From Methanosarcina barkeri 3 (GTDB taxonomy: Archaea > Halobacteriota > Methanosarcinia > Methanosarcinales > Methanosarcinaceae): 64,000 bases of DNA. The notes beneath the pieces were generated by a model that did not search any database, was not told the DNA's origin, and worked only from the letters and a program-made list of their open reading frames with translations. Below, in pieces: positions 8,160 through 18,443 of this stretch. The translations under genes and the position numbers were made by a program. The stretch is taken from positions 4,340,001 through 4,404,000 of the forward strand of contig NZ_CP009517.1 in assembly GCF_000970305.1 (NCBI RefSeq), written 5' to 3'. Within the stretch, counting starts at the first letter, position 1; the number at the start of each line of letters is the position of its first letter.

Positions 8160-8690
8160 ATGTTTATTTTCGGACATGTTGGGATTACTCTGGGGATCTT
8201 TTATCTCCTGAGCCGCGTATTTTCAAAAAATAACTTCTGGGTAATGGTTCCATGGATTGCATTCGGAGCGCTCCTGCCAGATTTTATCGACAAACCTCTT
8301 GGCAGGATAATTCTTGCTGAAACAATAGGAAGCGGGAGAATTTTTGCCCATACTCTACTTTTTAGCCTTTTGCTGGGCCTAACAGGGTATTATTTATATA
8401 ACAAGGGTAAATCTGAACTCCTGATTATTGCAGGAGCATCTTTTTGCCACATTTTTGAAGATCAGATATGGAATAGCCCTGAAGTATTTTTCTGGCCATT
8501 TCTGGGTTGGGAATTTCCTAAAGACACCATTTCAGCAAGTTTTATTGAGTATCTTATGATAATTCTTAGCAGATCGTACGACCTCGGATTTACAGACGTT
8601 TTTATTTCAGAGATCGTCGGAATGATTATAATTGTCCTTCTTACTGGTAAATACATTAGCGAAAAGAGAAAGATAATTCGTAATCGATAA
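8160..8690 (+). CDS. YdjM/DUF457-like membrane protein
   Basis: A 176-residue integral membrane protein with about four spans. It has the pattern of the YdjM/DUF457 group (often named membrane-bound metal-dependent hydrolase): a histidine in the first span (FIFGHVGITLG), GALLPDFIDKPLG after the second span, HTLLFSLLLG, and CHIFEDQIWNSPEVFFWP. The conserved His and Asp residues could bind a metal within the membrane. Real activity is unproven for the family. It is co-directional with mfnB but has its own upstream AT-rich region. It ends convergent with the next gene. Confidence 0.75.
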   Translation: MFIFGHVGITLGIFYLLSRVFSKNNFWVMVPWIAFGALLPDFIDKPLGRIILAETIGSGRIFAHTLLFSLLLGLTGYYLYNKGKSELLIIAGASFCHIFEDQIWNSPEVFFWPFLGWEFPKDTISASFIEYLMIILSRSYDLGFTDVFISEIVGMIIIVLLTGKYISEKRKIIRNR

Positions 8691-8787
8691 AAGGAGAAAA
8701 ATTCAAACCTCTAAAGATAATTCAAATCTTGAAAAACTGGAAGTTACCTTCTTAAGAGACCTGACCTCCAGACAAAACTGATAGGGT

Positions 8788-10560
8788 TCACGGGATATGT
8801 TCATAAATTTCTATGTTAAGGGAATCATAGATCTTATGAGCAGGACAAACAGCTTGGGCCTTGAGGGAGTTTTCTCCCTTAGAAACTGAGGTTTCATTGG
8901 ATTTCTGCGCCCTAGCAGCCTCAGCAAAAGTGGTTCCTACAATATAGAAAGGCTCTTTTTCTGCTGCTTTTTCTACATATGTTCCTTCTTTAGAATCATT
9001 TTTAGAGGCATAAAGAGGATTTTGGGAAACCTTAGCAAGTCCAGCAGGGCTTATGATTCCAGACTGAGTGATTATTCCATCCTTATCTGTGCAAGACATA
9101 ATATATGGATAATTTTCACTCACGCCGGATAACCACTGAATCCCACCTGCCTCATTTTCCGAAATTGCTTCAGAAACTCCACCTGTATACGGAGAACTGA
9201 AGCAGGTGAAGAATCCCAGTGTCCAGAGAAGACAAAGGATCAGCACCGCAGAGCCAAGGCCAAGAGTATATCCTTTCCTAAGGAAAATAACGTAAAGAGA
9301 ATACCCTAATAAAGGAATCTGGGCAAAAATAATGAAGCTTAAATTTTCAAACTTATCTAGAGGATAAGAAATGAAGGGGTTTAAAAGGAAAGCAAATTCC
9401 AGGAAAAAGGTTACTATATAGAGAACCAGGAAACGGGGGTATCTACGAACAAAATGGTGACAAAATCTTTTACGATTCTGCCATACAATTACGGAATTAA
9501 TCAGGATGAAAATCAAAGGAATGTAGTATTTGCCATAGTAGAGATTCAAGAGATGCACAAATTCAAAAAATCCGTTTTCAGTTGACGGAAACGTGGAAAA
9601 GCCTACATTGACTAGCATTTTAGCGCGCAGGATAAGGTTTGAACTAGATATATTAAAGAACTGAAGAATATATTTCGCACAAATCAGGAAGCCTATCGAG
9701 GTAATTGACAGGAAGACAAACATGGGCATTTTTCTTCCTGCAGGGTGGGAGGCATTAGAGAAGAAAGAATTGAGACTTAGAGTTTCATGGAGAAATCCGG
9801 GCTTTAGTATTTTGCTCGAGAAAGCCAGGAACAGGGAGAAACAGGCAAGATATGCAAAAATAAAAGGATGAGCTAAAGGAATTAAAGGTATCATGAAAAG
9901 AAGGCAAACAGCCATTGCCCTGTTTTTGTCCGAAATTGCACTTCTTAACACAAGAAGGTATAGAGGGATCAGGCAAAAGCAAAGATAATAAGGAATCGCT
10001 GAGGTCTGAAAATGGCCAAAATATGGAATAAGAGAGGAGAGAAAAGCTGTTAAAACTAATTTTTCTCTGCTCATGAAAAGCCGATAGAACAGAAACATGC
10101 CAGTAATAAATATTATTGAAAAAAATACTGGCAAGAAGTACGAAAGTGCCGATGTTTCCAGGCCTGAAACCTGAGCCAGGGCTGAAACGAACAGAGGACC
10201 TGTGGGAGAAAGATTGGAAAAGCCCGAGAGTTTACAACCCTGTCCTGCAAGCCCGAGATACGAAAATGCATCTCCTCTACCTATTGAAACATAGCCAAGC
10301 ATGTGAGGAGTTATCAGTACTATAGTATGAACAAGAAACAGTATAAGAACTGCACTCATTTTTCTATATGCGAGTAGTAGAACACAGGCTGAAATGTAGC
10401 AAAGAAGTAGAGTAAGATAAAAGTGAAAAGGAAGCTGTTCATAGATATCGACTGTATACCCTTCAGGCTGAATTCCCTTGAGAATAAAAAGACTGTAAAC
10501 TAGTAGTAATAGAGAGATTGATGTTATAAGGTTTAATATGTTATTAGTGGTTTTAGACAA
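8788..10560 (-). CDS. Large polytopic membrane protein, GT-C-like
   Basis: 590 residues with roughly 12 predicted spans and a C-terminal extracytoplasmic tail of about 130 residues. After the second or third span it has YVSIGRGDAFSYLGLAG, an acidic motif in the first large loop, followed by SNLSPTGPLFVSAL. This layout recalls GT-C transferases that use dolichyl-phosphate sugars. Two other proteins in the window (18444-20390 and 46598-48583) have an equivalent acidic motif. The TTG start follows a GGGGGA ribosome site. It marks the left end of the polysaccharide region. No substrate can be assigned. Confidence 0.6.
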   Translation of the reverse strand: MSKTTNNILNLITSISLLLLVYSLFILKGIQPEGYTVDIYEQLPFHFYLTLLLCYISACVLLLAYRKMSAVLILFLVHTIVLITPHMLGYVSIGRGDAFSYLGLAGQGCKLSGFSNLSPTGPLFVSALAQVSGLETSALSYFLPVFFSIIFITGMFLFYRLFMSREKLVLTAFLSSLIPYFGHFQTSAIPYYLCFCLIPLYLLVLRSAISDKNRAMAVCLLFMIPLIPLAHPFIFAYLACFSLFLAFSSKILKPGFLHETLSLNSFFSNASHPAGRKMPMFVFLSITSIGFLICAKYILQFFNISSSNLILRAKMLVNVGFSTFPSTENGFFEFVHLLNLYYGKYYIPLIFILINSVIVWQNRKRFCHHFVRRYPRFLVLYIVTFFLEFAFLLNPFISYPLDKFENLSFIIFAQIPLLGYSLYVIFLRKGYTLGLGSAVLILCLLWTLGFFTCFSSPYTGGVSEAISENEAGGIQWLSGVSENYPYIMSCTDKDGIITQSGIISPAGLAKVSQNPLYASKNDSKEGTYVEKAAEKEPFYIVGTTFAEAARAQKSNETSVSKGENSLKAQAVCPAHKIYDSLNIEIYEHIP

Positions 10561-11379
10561 TGTGTCCCCCGTCCTTTTTGAAAATTACAGAGTCCAGTTT
10601 TCGCACCTAAATATGATATCCCTGAAAACTTGGTTTTACTCTTAAAGAGTTTTTGCAGGTAGCACACAGGATCAAAAACTTTCGTTCTTAAGATTTCGTT
10701 TGTTTCTCCTCTTATCGTATTCTTCATATATTCAATCGGCCCAACAAATAATTAATGGTTGTGCCTTAAGCGCAGTTTGATATACTGCCTTAACCTAATT
10801 AATGTTTTGATGAGTTAAAATTATTCAACAATTAAAGGCTTTCGCGTACTATACTTCTTTCCAGAAACCTTAGTATTTCTGTCATAGCAATTTGCAATAT
10901 ATTTACATATATTCTTCCTGAATACACACATTTTCAATATATTTACGCATATCCTTCCTGAGTACATATATTTACAGTATATTTACGTATATCTTTCCTG
11001 AGTACACATCCTGCGAATACTATATTCAGTTTTGGCCTTACGGAATGAACATCATTTATTAGATTTATTTGTTATTCCTGCCAACATTTACATGCCCTAA
11101 ATCAGTCCTCCATAAGAAACTATGCATTTAAGATCGAAGTAACTAGATTATTTTCATGGAAAATAAATAAACTAGGAAATTTAGGAAGGATTATGCTATA
11201 TAATCATACAATTAGATTATAAATAAACCGGTTTGAAGTAATCCTTAAATATTAGCCTTCAAGAAGTAAATATTAAAATTATTATATCACTTCTCACTAA
11301 TTGAAGAAATTAAACACGAAATAATGGGGTTTGAAATTATAGGTTGCCAAAACTTTTGATTATGATATAGAAGTAAATT
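10561..11379. other. Intergenic region, no gene seen
   Basis: AT-rich space of about 820 bases with no convincing open frame. It contains a three-unit 40-bp tandem repeat (listed separately) and otherwise only homopolymer-rich sequence. Confidence 0.6.
10895..11014. repeat. Three 40-bp tandem repeats
   Basis: Units at 10895-10934, 10935-10974 and 10975-11014 each begin CA(A/G)TATATTTAC and carry (A/C/T)TTCCTGA(A/G)TACA in the middle. Divergence between units is modest. The units are contiguous with no spacers. Confidence 0.85.
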
Positions 11380-12282
11380 TTAAAGTTCATTTTCTTGGTA
11401 ATCTCTTAGGCACACTTTTTTAACATCACTCATGGATTTTAGAATGTGGCTAATTCTATGTTCTACAGGCTTTCCTTTCATGCACCAGTAAAATGGCCTG
11501 TTATTACCTACCGAAGGAAATTTAGTACAGGAAATATCAATTGGATGAAAATAAAAAATAGTATGTCCTCTTTTCAAACTCTGGATAAGCCCGTTTAATA
11601 CCAGAGGAGCTCCAAGAAAGCGAAGTATTGGGCCGCCTGATGCAGGAATTTTAAGTACATTTTGATAATATGCCCAGGGAAATTCAATAAAGTTTCTATC
11701 ATCACCTACCTCAAGCCCGTTCTCTATAGGGTAGTAAGGAAAAGATGAGACTGTCTTAAGGGATGAATCTGTTTTATTATAAAGAGAATTCACGGAAACT
11801 GAAGAATCATATTTGAATCCGATGTTTTCAAGTGAATCTAGCATCCAACCACCTACAAAGGCATTTGGTGCCCTGTAGCCTACTACCTTCTCTCCACCGA
11901 CTTTTTCAAGAATTCTTTTTGCAAGCAATGTTTTCTGTTCAAACTCTTCATTACTCATTAATGGCTCCTTTGTCTCAGGATCAATTTTACAGGCATGATG
12001 CAGACCATGACATGCAATTTCATGCCCTCTTTCCGCAATTGACTCGACTAGTCCTGGATAGTGTTCGACAATATCCGCGACTACAAAGAAAGTAGCAGTT
12101 ATATTGAACTCATCGAGAATATCCAGTGACCTTTTTGTAGGTTCAGTCAGGTAATCGTACCTGCCCTCCCATTTTTCAAAAAACTCATTAACAGTCCTAT
12201 AAACCGCATAAGGAGAACTGCAGACTGAAGGAATATGATACCAATCTTCAATATCCACTGTAACTGAAAAACTCCCCCTCAT
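11380..12282 (-). CDS. Polysaccharide deacetylase (NodB domain, exosortase-locus type)
   Basis: 300-residue NodB-fold enzyme predicted to remove N-acetyl (or O-acetyl) groups from a polysaccharide. Motif 1 is SVTVDIEDWYHI with the catalytic/metal aspartates. Motif 2 is HEIACHGLHHACK, containing the two metal-binding histidines. A later VGYRAPNAFV matches the RAP motif. The C-terminal region FPWAYYQNVLKIPASGGPI then LRFLG resembles the DUF3473 tail of deacetylases found in bacterial exosortase-linked polysaccharide loci. No signal peptide is visible, so it acts in the cytoplasm or exits by another route. The ATG at 12282 is preferred over the TTG at 12303. It stands alone on its strand. Confidence 0.88.
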   Translation of the reverse strand: MRGSFSVTVDIEDWYHIPSVCSSPYAVYRTVNEFFEKWEGRYDYLTEPTKRSLDILDEFNITATFFVVADIVEHYPGLVESIAERGHEIACHGLHHACKIDPETKEPLMSNEEFEQKTLLAKRILEKVGGEKVVGYRAPNAFVGGWMLDSLENIGFKYDSSVSVNSLYNKTDSSLKTVSSFPYYPIENGLEVGDDRNFIEFPWAYYQNVLKIPASGGPILRFLGAPLVLNGLIQSLKRGHTIFYFHPIDISCTKFPSVGNNRPFYWCMKGKPVEHRISHILKSMSDVKKVCLRDYQENEL

Positions 12283-13348
12283 GAGACCCCGCCACGCGAC
12301 CAAATGCGCTTACAATTACATAACAAATTTCTGACTTTATAGTGAAACTACATGCGAATGGGAATAAATGAGAGTTCCACTTTAGAAAAAATTTGATATT
12401 TAGAAAAGGGAGATAAGAGTATAAAAAATTTTTTGATGAATCGATTAAAATAAAAAGTAAAGGATAATCTTGAAAGAAATTTTTGAACTTAACATTGTAA
12501 ATATAATTATTAATTCAAAGGTACAGATAGATATAAATGAAGAATCAATAAACAGACTGTTTATTTTAGGGCCTCGAAAAATCATGAAATTTAATACGAA
12601 ATATCTTATATATCCTAATTAATTACTTGAAAATGAAGGATGTTTCTTTTTTAGTATTTCCTGGTCATGTCAGAGTCCTACAGAGTAAGCTACAATGTAA
12701 TATTGGTACTTAGGAGACGGTAAAAGTTGAAACCGGAACAAGTGTTACTATTTTGCAGGATTGTAGAAACAGCTAAGAACACATTAATAGACCTAACTCC
12801 CTTACATCTAAGAATAAACCAACTGTAAAAATTTATTAATTGATGATATTCACTCAAAAATCTTTTTTAATAAGCTTTAACTATTTCATATCAAAAATGT
12901 AGGCAGGACAATATTTATTTAATTATCAAACCAAGTGGAAGATAGAATGGAAAAACTTTCAAGTTATTCTGAAAATATTTTTTATTTTGCTCTAACATGT
13001 TATATAAATTGTTAGCTTATTTGACATGAAAGTTCTTTTTAGAGTAAGAGTGCGTTTTATAAGAACTACTTATATAGCTAGTTTTACTTCAACACAGATG
13101 AAATTACCTGGCGATTTTTAAATTCAATAACTTAGAACTAAATAAACTTAAAAATCCGGATTTTCCGTGAGTGGTTTAAATTAATATTTAATGTTTAAAA
13201 ACCGTTCTAAAATTAAAACCCTTGAATTATATCCATGAAATTTGAGTGTCTGGAAGAATATAAATATTTTCAAAGGGATTTATGTAGCCCTGAAAAGATA
13301 ACTTTTTTTAATCTTGAAGATTATAGTTCAATGTATTGGGGATTTGAA
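12283..13348. other. Long AT-rich intergenic region
   Basis: About 1 kb between divergent genes. No gene or RNA was recognised. The open frame of the next gene extends back to 13235, but the stretch 13235-13348 is probably untranslated because the better ribosome site lies at 13338. Confidence 0.55.
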
Positions 13349-14887
13349 ATGAGTGGAAAAAGGCTAATGTATAAGTGGGGAAACCGAAAAAAGTTACTGT
13401 TTCTTTGTATAATTTTTATAGCTCTAATCGCGAGTATAATCTTCATCTTATCAAAGCCATCCAATACAACAATTTATGTTGCTACTAATGGAAGTGGAAA
13501 TTTTAACTGTGATGGAAGTGACGACCAGATAGAGATAAACAAAGCTCTTGCATATGTTGCAGAAAATCCAAAATTCACAACCGTCCATCTGGAAGGCCCC
13601 AATACCTACGTCATTTCGGACAGTATCTACATTGGAAATGAAACTATTCTAGAAGGAGATTCAACAGCTGTAATTAAGCTTGAAGATAAAGCGGATTGGC
13701 CTCTAGAAAAACCTATGATTACGCAAATGGATAGTGCCGGAAATCATGATATTAATATAAAGGGATTTGAGATTGACGGAAATCATGACAAAAATAATGG
13801 AAAAAGTAGAGGGAAAGGTTATCACAATTTGATCTATTTCCTTAACTGCGAGAACATACAGGTTCACAGTATGTATATGCATGACAGTCACGGAGATGGA
13901 CTTAAAGTCGTAAAATGTTCAGGTATTAAGTTTTACAATAATAGGGCATATAAGTTAGGGCATGATGTTCTCTACGTCATCTATTCTTCGAATATAGAGG
14001 CCTGGAATAATGAAATAACGTGTAGAACAAATAGTGGTTTGAGAATTTACAACACAAACCATGTAAAATTCTATAACAATAAGATTGACTCAAAAGGAGA
14101 AGGTGGAGCAGGGATTGAAATCCAGAAAATTGGCCAGTCAACTACAATGAATGATATTGAAATCTACAATAACCTGCTATATAAGACGAACGCAGCAGGT
14201 ATATGGATTACAGGTTATGGGCCAAAATATTCAAAAGACTCTGCAAAAGATATATTAATTTATCATAACAAATTTTATAAAACCGGAACTAGTAAAGGCG
14301 CGAGCTGGGCAGGAGGCATAGTGCTCAATGGTTTCCAAAATACAGTGATAGAAAATAATAAATTCGACGGATGCTATGGTGCTGCTATTGCCCATAAACA
14401 GGTTAATGACGAGTTTTCAGCTCCAGGTTCAGGCTACACAACCGTCGTGAGAAATAATATAATAATTAACACACAGTCTAGTCGTGCAGCTGGTGAAGGA
14501 TATGCTATATACAACCAGCTAAAAAATACACATTCCTTTATCCTGGAAAACAACTGCCTTTCAGGCAACGTCGGTGGAAATTATATGGATGCAAGTTCCA
14601 CCTCAGACGTTAAAGCTGACTCCGAACTTGCTGCAAAGTTGAACACCAATGGGTCTTTGGATAAGGATTTTCCCTGGAATGAAGCTATGTGTGCTGGACC
14701 ACAGATGTCTTATGAAATAAACGAAAGTGTAGTCCAGACCGAACAGGAAGAAGGCTTTGCGACGAGTTTTAAAAGAGTTTTTTCGGAGTTTATAAGAACC
14801 TTGAAAAGATTCTTTTTGAGCCTTTCGATACAATATGAGAAAGTTGATAACCTTAAAACTGCTTTACCCTTGATTGCTTCTGATTAA
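13349..14887 (+). CDS. Membrane-anchored beta-helix protein, disaggregatase-related
   Basis: A GGGGAT ribosome site precedes the ATG at 13349, giving 512 residues; the frame is open to 13235. The N-terminus has a short basic leader and one hydrophobic span (LLFLCIIFIALIASIIFILS), so the protein is probably held on the outer face of the cell membrane. Then follow TIYVATNGSGNFNCDGSDDQ and about 350 residues of right-handed parallel beta-helix repeats (N.V...N..I, YNNK, RNNIIIN). It aligns along its length with the three secreted paralogs at 34-43 kb. It lacks their CIDAG...NIGRYGNTIYAS tail and has a C-terminal amphipathic region instead. A polysaccharide lyase or hydrolase role is likely; substrate inferred only. 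Confidence 0.82.
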   Translation: MSGKRLMYKWGNRKKLLFLCIIFIALIASIIFILSKPSNTTIYVATNGSGNFNCDGSDDQIEINKALAYVAENPKFTTVHLEGPNTYVISDSIYIGNETILEGDSTAVIKLEDKADWPLEKPMITQMDSAGNHDINIKGFEIDGNHDKNNGKSRGKGYHNLIYFLNCENIQVHSMYMHDSHGDGLKVVKCSGIKFYNNRAYKLGHDVLYVIYSSNIEAWNNEITCRTNSGLRIYNTNHVKFYNNKIDSKGEGGAGIEIQKIGQSTTMNDIEIYNNLLYKTNAAGIWITGYGPKYSKDSAKDILIYHNKFYKTGTSKGASWAGGIVLNGFQNTVIENNKFDGCYGAAIAHKQVNDEFSAPGSGYTTVVRNNIIINTQSSRAAGEGYAIYNQLKNTHSFILENNCLSGNVGGNYMDASSTSDVKADSELAAKLNTNGSLDKDFPWNEAMCAGPQMSYEINESVVQTEQEEGFATSFKRVFSEFIRTLKRFFLSLSIQYEKVDNLKTALPLIASD

Positions 14888-15278
14888 TAATTCCTGAAAA
14901 AATTCTGACATTTGGAAATTAAACCGGATTATATTTAGTGTTTAGGCTTATAGACCTCAATTGAGGGTTCTTGTATATCCGAGATGTATCGCTGTTAGAG
15001 CTCTTCTGCCTAATTTAACACAAACTTATAAGGAAAAACTGACTTTGCTTCTATCCTTGCAAACTTACGGACTATAGACCGTATAGTAATATTCTATTAT
15101 TCTTATTTTATAACTCTTGCTCTGAGGGGTTACCTAGACTGAGTAAAGGAATAGTAAATAGAAAAGTTAGAATAAAAAACTAGAAGTTAAAAATGGATTC
15201 AAAGAGTAACGGATAAAAAGATATGAATTTAAAATAAAAAATTCAAAATAAAAATATGGAAGAATAATCTTCCAAGTC
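14888..15278. other. Intergenic region between convergent genes
   Basis: No gene is seen. It contains the perfect palindrome CCTCAATTGAGG at 14955-14966, which could act at the 3' end of the upstream gene. Confidence 0.5.
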
Positions 15279-16880
15279 TTAACGAGCAAGTCCTACTCTT
15301 TCATTCCTTTTCTTCTCGACCTGCATATCGAAAAGCATTCCGAAAAGAAGCATCTGAAGACCCGTACCCAGTACGAGGAAACAAAGCAGAGGGTAGTAGG
15401 AAGGAAGAAAATTTTGTAACAAAATCTGCAAAAAGCCCCACAGTCCTAAAAGAACACCAGCAGGCAAGGCAACCATTCCAAGGAAATAAAATAGTACAAG
15501 TGGGTGGAAATCCAGTACTGTATATTTGACCCTCAGCCTCCATAAAAAACCTCTAAAGATCATGGGAGCTACTTTGCGAATAAACTTGCCGTAGTTAATC
15601 TTTGATCTCTCTCTACCGTACCGAGCAGGCATTACTACGTCCATTACTCTCATTCCAAAGGCATTAAGCTTGATCAACAGATCGTTACAATAACCATAAT
15701 AAGGATAAACTGAATCCAGATCAATAACCTCGAGGGCCTGCCTGGAAATAGCTGTATATCCATTCTGAGGATCCATAACCTGCCAGTAACCACTACCTAT
15801 TTTTGTGATGAAGCTGAGGAGAAGATTTCCAAAAGATCTCCATTTACTCATCCCGGTCATAAAATCGTCAGTAAGTAATCTATTGCCTTTTGTATAATCA
15901 GCCCTTCCCTCAATGATTGGGAAAATCAACCTGGGAAGCTGGGCAGGATCCATTTGATTGTCTCCGGCCATAACCGCAATGATGTCCATCTCATCTTTTA
16001 GGGCAAGTTTATACCCGTCAATAATTCCTGCACCTACTCCTTTGTTTATTTCATGGCGCAGATAAACGATTCTAGAGTCTCCGAACTTTTTTACAATTTC
16101 ACCTGTTCGATCTATACTACCGTCATCGATCACATAAATTCGGTCCACATATTCAGGGATACCGCTTAGGGTCTCGCTTATAAGTAGTTCTTCATTATAA
16201 GCAGGCACGACAACTCCTATACGGGTGCTCTCAAGCTTCCTGAATATAGGGTCTACATCAAAACTAAGATAGTTAACATTAAGACCTTCAGTTTTTGCTG
16301 CAGAAAGCAAGGATTTTAAAGTTAAGTGATCTCTGCCTGAATTGATCTTCTGTAATGAGTTTGCAGTTATTGCAAGGAAACCTATTTTTTCTTTAAAAGT
16401 ACTTTTCCCATTAAATAGCATTACTGTTTCTTGCTCACAAGAAATACGGCAGGGCCACGAACCCACTGATAGGTCAAATCCATGTCTTAAAGGCTCAAGG
16501 ACATGAGAAAGCAAATCTATATCCTGCATGCATTCCGGATAGATAAGAACCGCAAGTTCAGAATCAAGAGATGCCTTGTAGAGAACATCAAGTAACGCCT
16601 CCTCCCCACCAGAGATAGGAACAACTCGTGCCCCCCCCAAAGCAGCTACTTCCATAGTTCGATCGGTAGAACCTTCATCAAGAACAAGTACACGATCCGC
16701 GTAACTTGCCGCAATCAAGACTTTGCTTCCAATGGAAGTTTCCTCGTTGTGAGCTGGAATTAAAATAGTAAATTCATGCCTGATCAACCTATCAGAAAGC
16801 TGAGATGGCGAAGATACTATGCTCATAGGATCAGAGATTAGAGAATTAAGACTAAGTGTAAGGGCTGAAAACAAACCCAA
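15279..16880 (-). CDS. Double-domain GT2 glycosyltransferase with C-terminal spans
   Basis: 533 residues with two GT2-like domains in tandem. The first (residues about 35-170) starts FTILIPAHNEETSIGS but has DEGSTD where DDGSTD is usual, and no DxD after it (IYPECMQD). The second (about 220-400) is intact: VVVPAYNEELLISETLSG, YVIDDGSIDRTGE, HEINKGVGAG, VMAGDNQMDP. Two C-terminal hydrophobic segments follow (about 455-520). The second domain resembles DPM1-like transferases that charge a lipid carrier. The first is probably a non-catalytic relic. The TTG start at 16880 is the longest choice and is uncertain. It is a single-gene unit. Confidence 0.85.
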   Translation of the reverse strand: MGLFSALTLSLNSLISDPMSIVSSPSQLSDRLIRHEFTILIPAHNEETSIGSKVLIAASYADRVLVLDEGSTDRTMEVAALGGARVVPISGGEEALLDVLYKASLDSELAVLIYPECMQDIDLLSHVLEPLRHGFDLSVGSWPCRISCEQETVMLFNGKSTFKEKIGFLAITANSLQKINSGRDHLTLKSLLSAAKTEGLNVNYLSFDVDPIFRKLESTRIGVVVPAYNEELLISETLSGIPEYVDRIYVIDDGSIDRTGEIVKKFGDSRIVYLRHEINKGVGAGIIDGYKLALKDEMDIIAVMAGDNQMDPAQLPRLIFPIIEGRADYTKGNRLLTDDFMTGMSKWRSFGNLLLSFITKIGSGYWQVMDPQNGYTAISRQALEVIDLDSVYPYYGYCNDLLIKLNAFGMRVMDVVMPARYGRERSKINYGKFIRKVAPMIFRGFLWRLRVKYTVLDFHPLVLFYFLGMVALPAGVLLGLWGFLQILLQNFLPSYYPLLCFLVLGTGLQMLLFGMLFDMQVEKKRNERVGLAR

Positions 16881-17816
16881 TCCACCCCCCTATACATACG
16901 CATATGCTATAACCCCCTTTATCTGTATAAGTGGAAAAATATTAAAGGCTATCATACTAAAAATTATTAGATTAGGATATATATAAGGTTAACATCTGAG
17001 AAAAATAGTTCCGTAAAAATATAAATACGGAAAAAATTTTCTTACAAAAAATCTGTATGAATAAAATAAAAAAACTAATCGACTGGCAAGATCTCTTTAT
17101 TTCATGAAAAAGAGGCTTGAAGAACTAGTAAATAAAGAAAAAGAATCGAATAATAATCTAATATGGAAGAGCAAAGTTTACAACTTGATCAAGTGTTCAA
17201 ATAGGCACTAACATACTCTTTTAGTGCAATATTATAAGTTTAGCAAGAGTTTGACTAGTATATTGAGAAGGTTAGTGTCATATAGTATAGCAGGAGTTTG
17301 ATGTTATACCTGCAAATTATAAATTTCCAATCTCGGATAAGCCGGAACTTGCTGAACGACTTTCCAGATGACAGCTACAATCAGTAACAAGGTCAGGAAA
17401 TACTTAGTGACTCAAAATATCAACAGGCAAGTAGGTAAAATATTATAATAGTGATTAAACACAGAATAAATAATTTTAATCTTATACTAAAACATACATT
17501 CCAAGGATATTTAGTTATATAATGAAAAGACATTGTAAAATGATCAAAAATGTAATGAAACTGTAATATTTCTGTTTATTAAAAAAGCTTGGAGTATTTC
17601 TCCGATTCTGTTGTTACTTTCTTAGAGCAAAAAGTCAACATTTCTCATTTTTTATTTGAAGTATATAAAGTCTGTGAAAAAGTGAGTTCGAAGTTCCAGT
17701 AGATACGGGTTAACATGATAAGCCATATAGATATTCCTGAATGAGAAAGAAAAGTAGTAACTGAACCAAATATTTAATAAAGATGGAGATCCAAAAAGTA
17801 TGATTAAGGGGATACT
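16881..17816. other. Intergenic region, no gene seen
   Basis: About 935 AT-rich bases. No coding frame on either strand shows family features or good codon structure. It separates the double GT2 gene from a pseudogene. Confidence 0.5.
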
Positions 17817-18409
17817 TTGATCAAAAAAGTGAGACAAAATAAAGAGATGTGGGATCTGTTTACTAAAAGAGAAGAGTACGACCCTGTTCTTATAGAGAAA
17901 TACGAGAGCTTTTCCTATTACATTAATGGTCAAAAAAATAGTTTTGAGTCTGAAGTCCCGAGCTTTTTAGCAAAAAATGGCATGAATCCCGAATGTCCCA
18001 AAAGAAAGAAATTTGTTGCATGCCTCACTTATGACATTAATTTTGTATGTCTCTGGGCACTGAATACTGCATCCAGAAATTTAAAAGCTCTCAAAAAGGG
18101 ACACTTTCTACGGACCTCTACCTTTTCATCTTCAAGAGTAAAAAAAGTCAGGAGCCTTATATGGAGTATCAGGCAAATTATAGAATTGGAAGATAATTAC
18201 GGAATAAAATTCACTTTTTATTTTCGGACCCTTGGTTCGGGTAACGAAGACCATACATTCAACATTGAAGAACTGGAAGGAGAACTTTGTCATATTTCGG
18301 ATCAAGGATTCTTGACTTCAATCAGGCATGGAGGCTTAAGGAAAAGCTCATTGATAAAGTTGAGTGCTATAGAGTCTTACTTACGTTTCTTTGGCACAAT
18401 TTAGATTAG
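17817..18409 (+). pseudogene. Polysaccharide deacetylase remnant with internal deletion
   Basis: The open frame (17817-18404) is clearly related to the intact deacetylases at 25381-26430 and 59189-60235. It opens with KQNDELWDLF-like NKEMWDLFTKREEYD and later has PKRKKFVACLTYDINFVC where the relatives have AVCLTHDVDxIYP, so the motif-1 histidine is Tyr. After RHGGLRKSS the frame should continue for about 110 codons; instead the DNA jumps to the last part of the gene. Read in the next frame, 18341-18409 encodes EKLIDKVECYRVLLTFLWHN, which matches KVEQYNGVITILWHN of the relatives. It therefore has a deletion plus frameshift. The start codon is TTG in place of ATG. Confidence 0.85.
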
Positions 18410-18443
18410 AAAAACTATAAAGTTTATTGTGTTGTGGGGTTGT

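Noticed and set aside
10533-10727. Short minus-strand frame upstream of the GT-C-like gene
   Set aside because: No ribosome site, low-complexity composition and no recognisable features.
17652-17933. Minus-strand frame of 93 codons overlapping the deacetylase remnant
   Set aside because: It overlaps clear deacetylase-derived sequence on the other strand and has no homology features.
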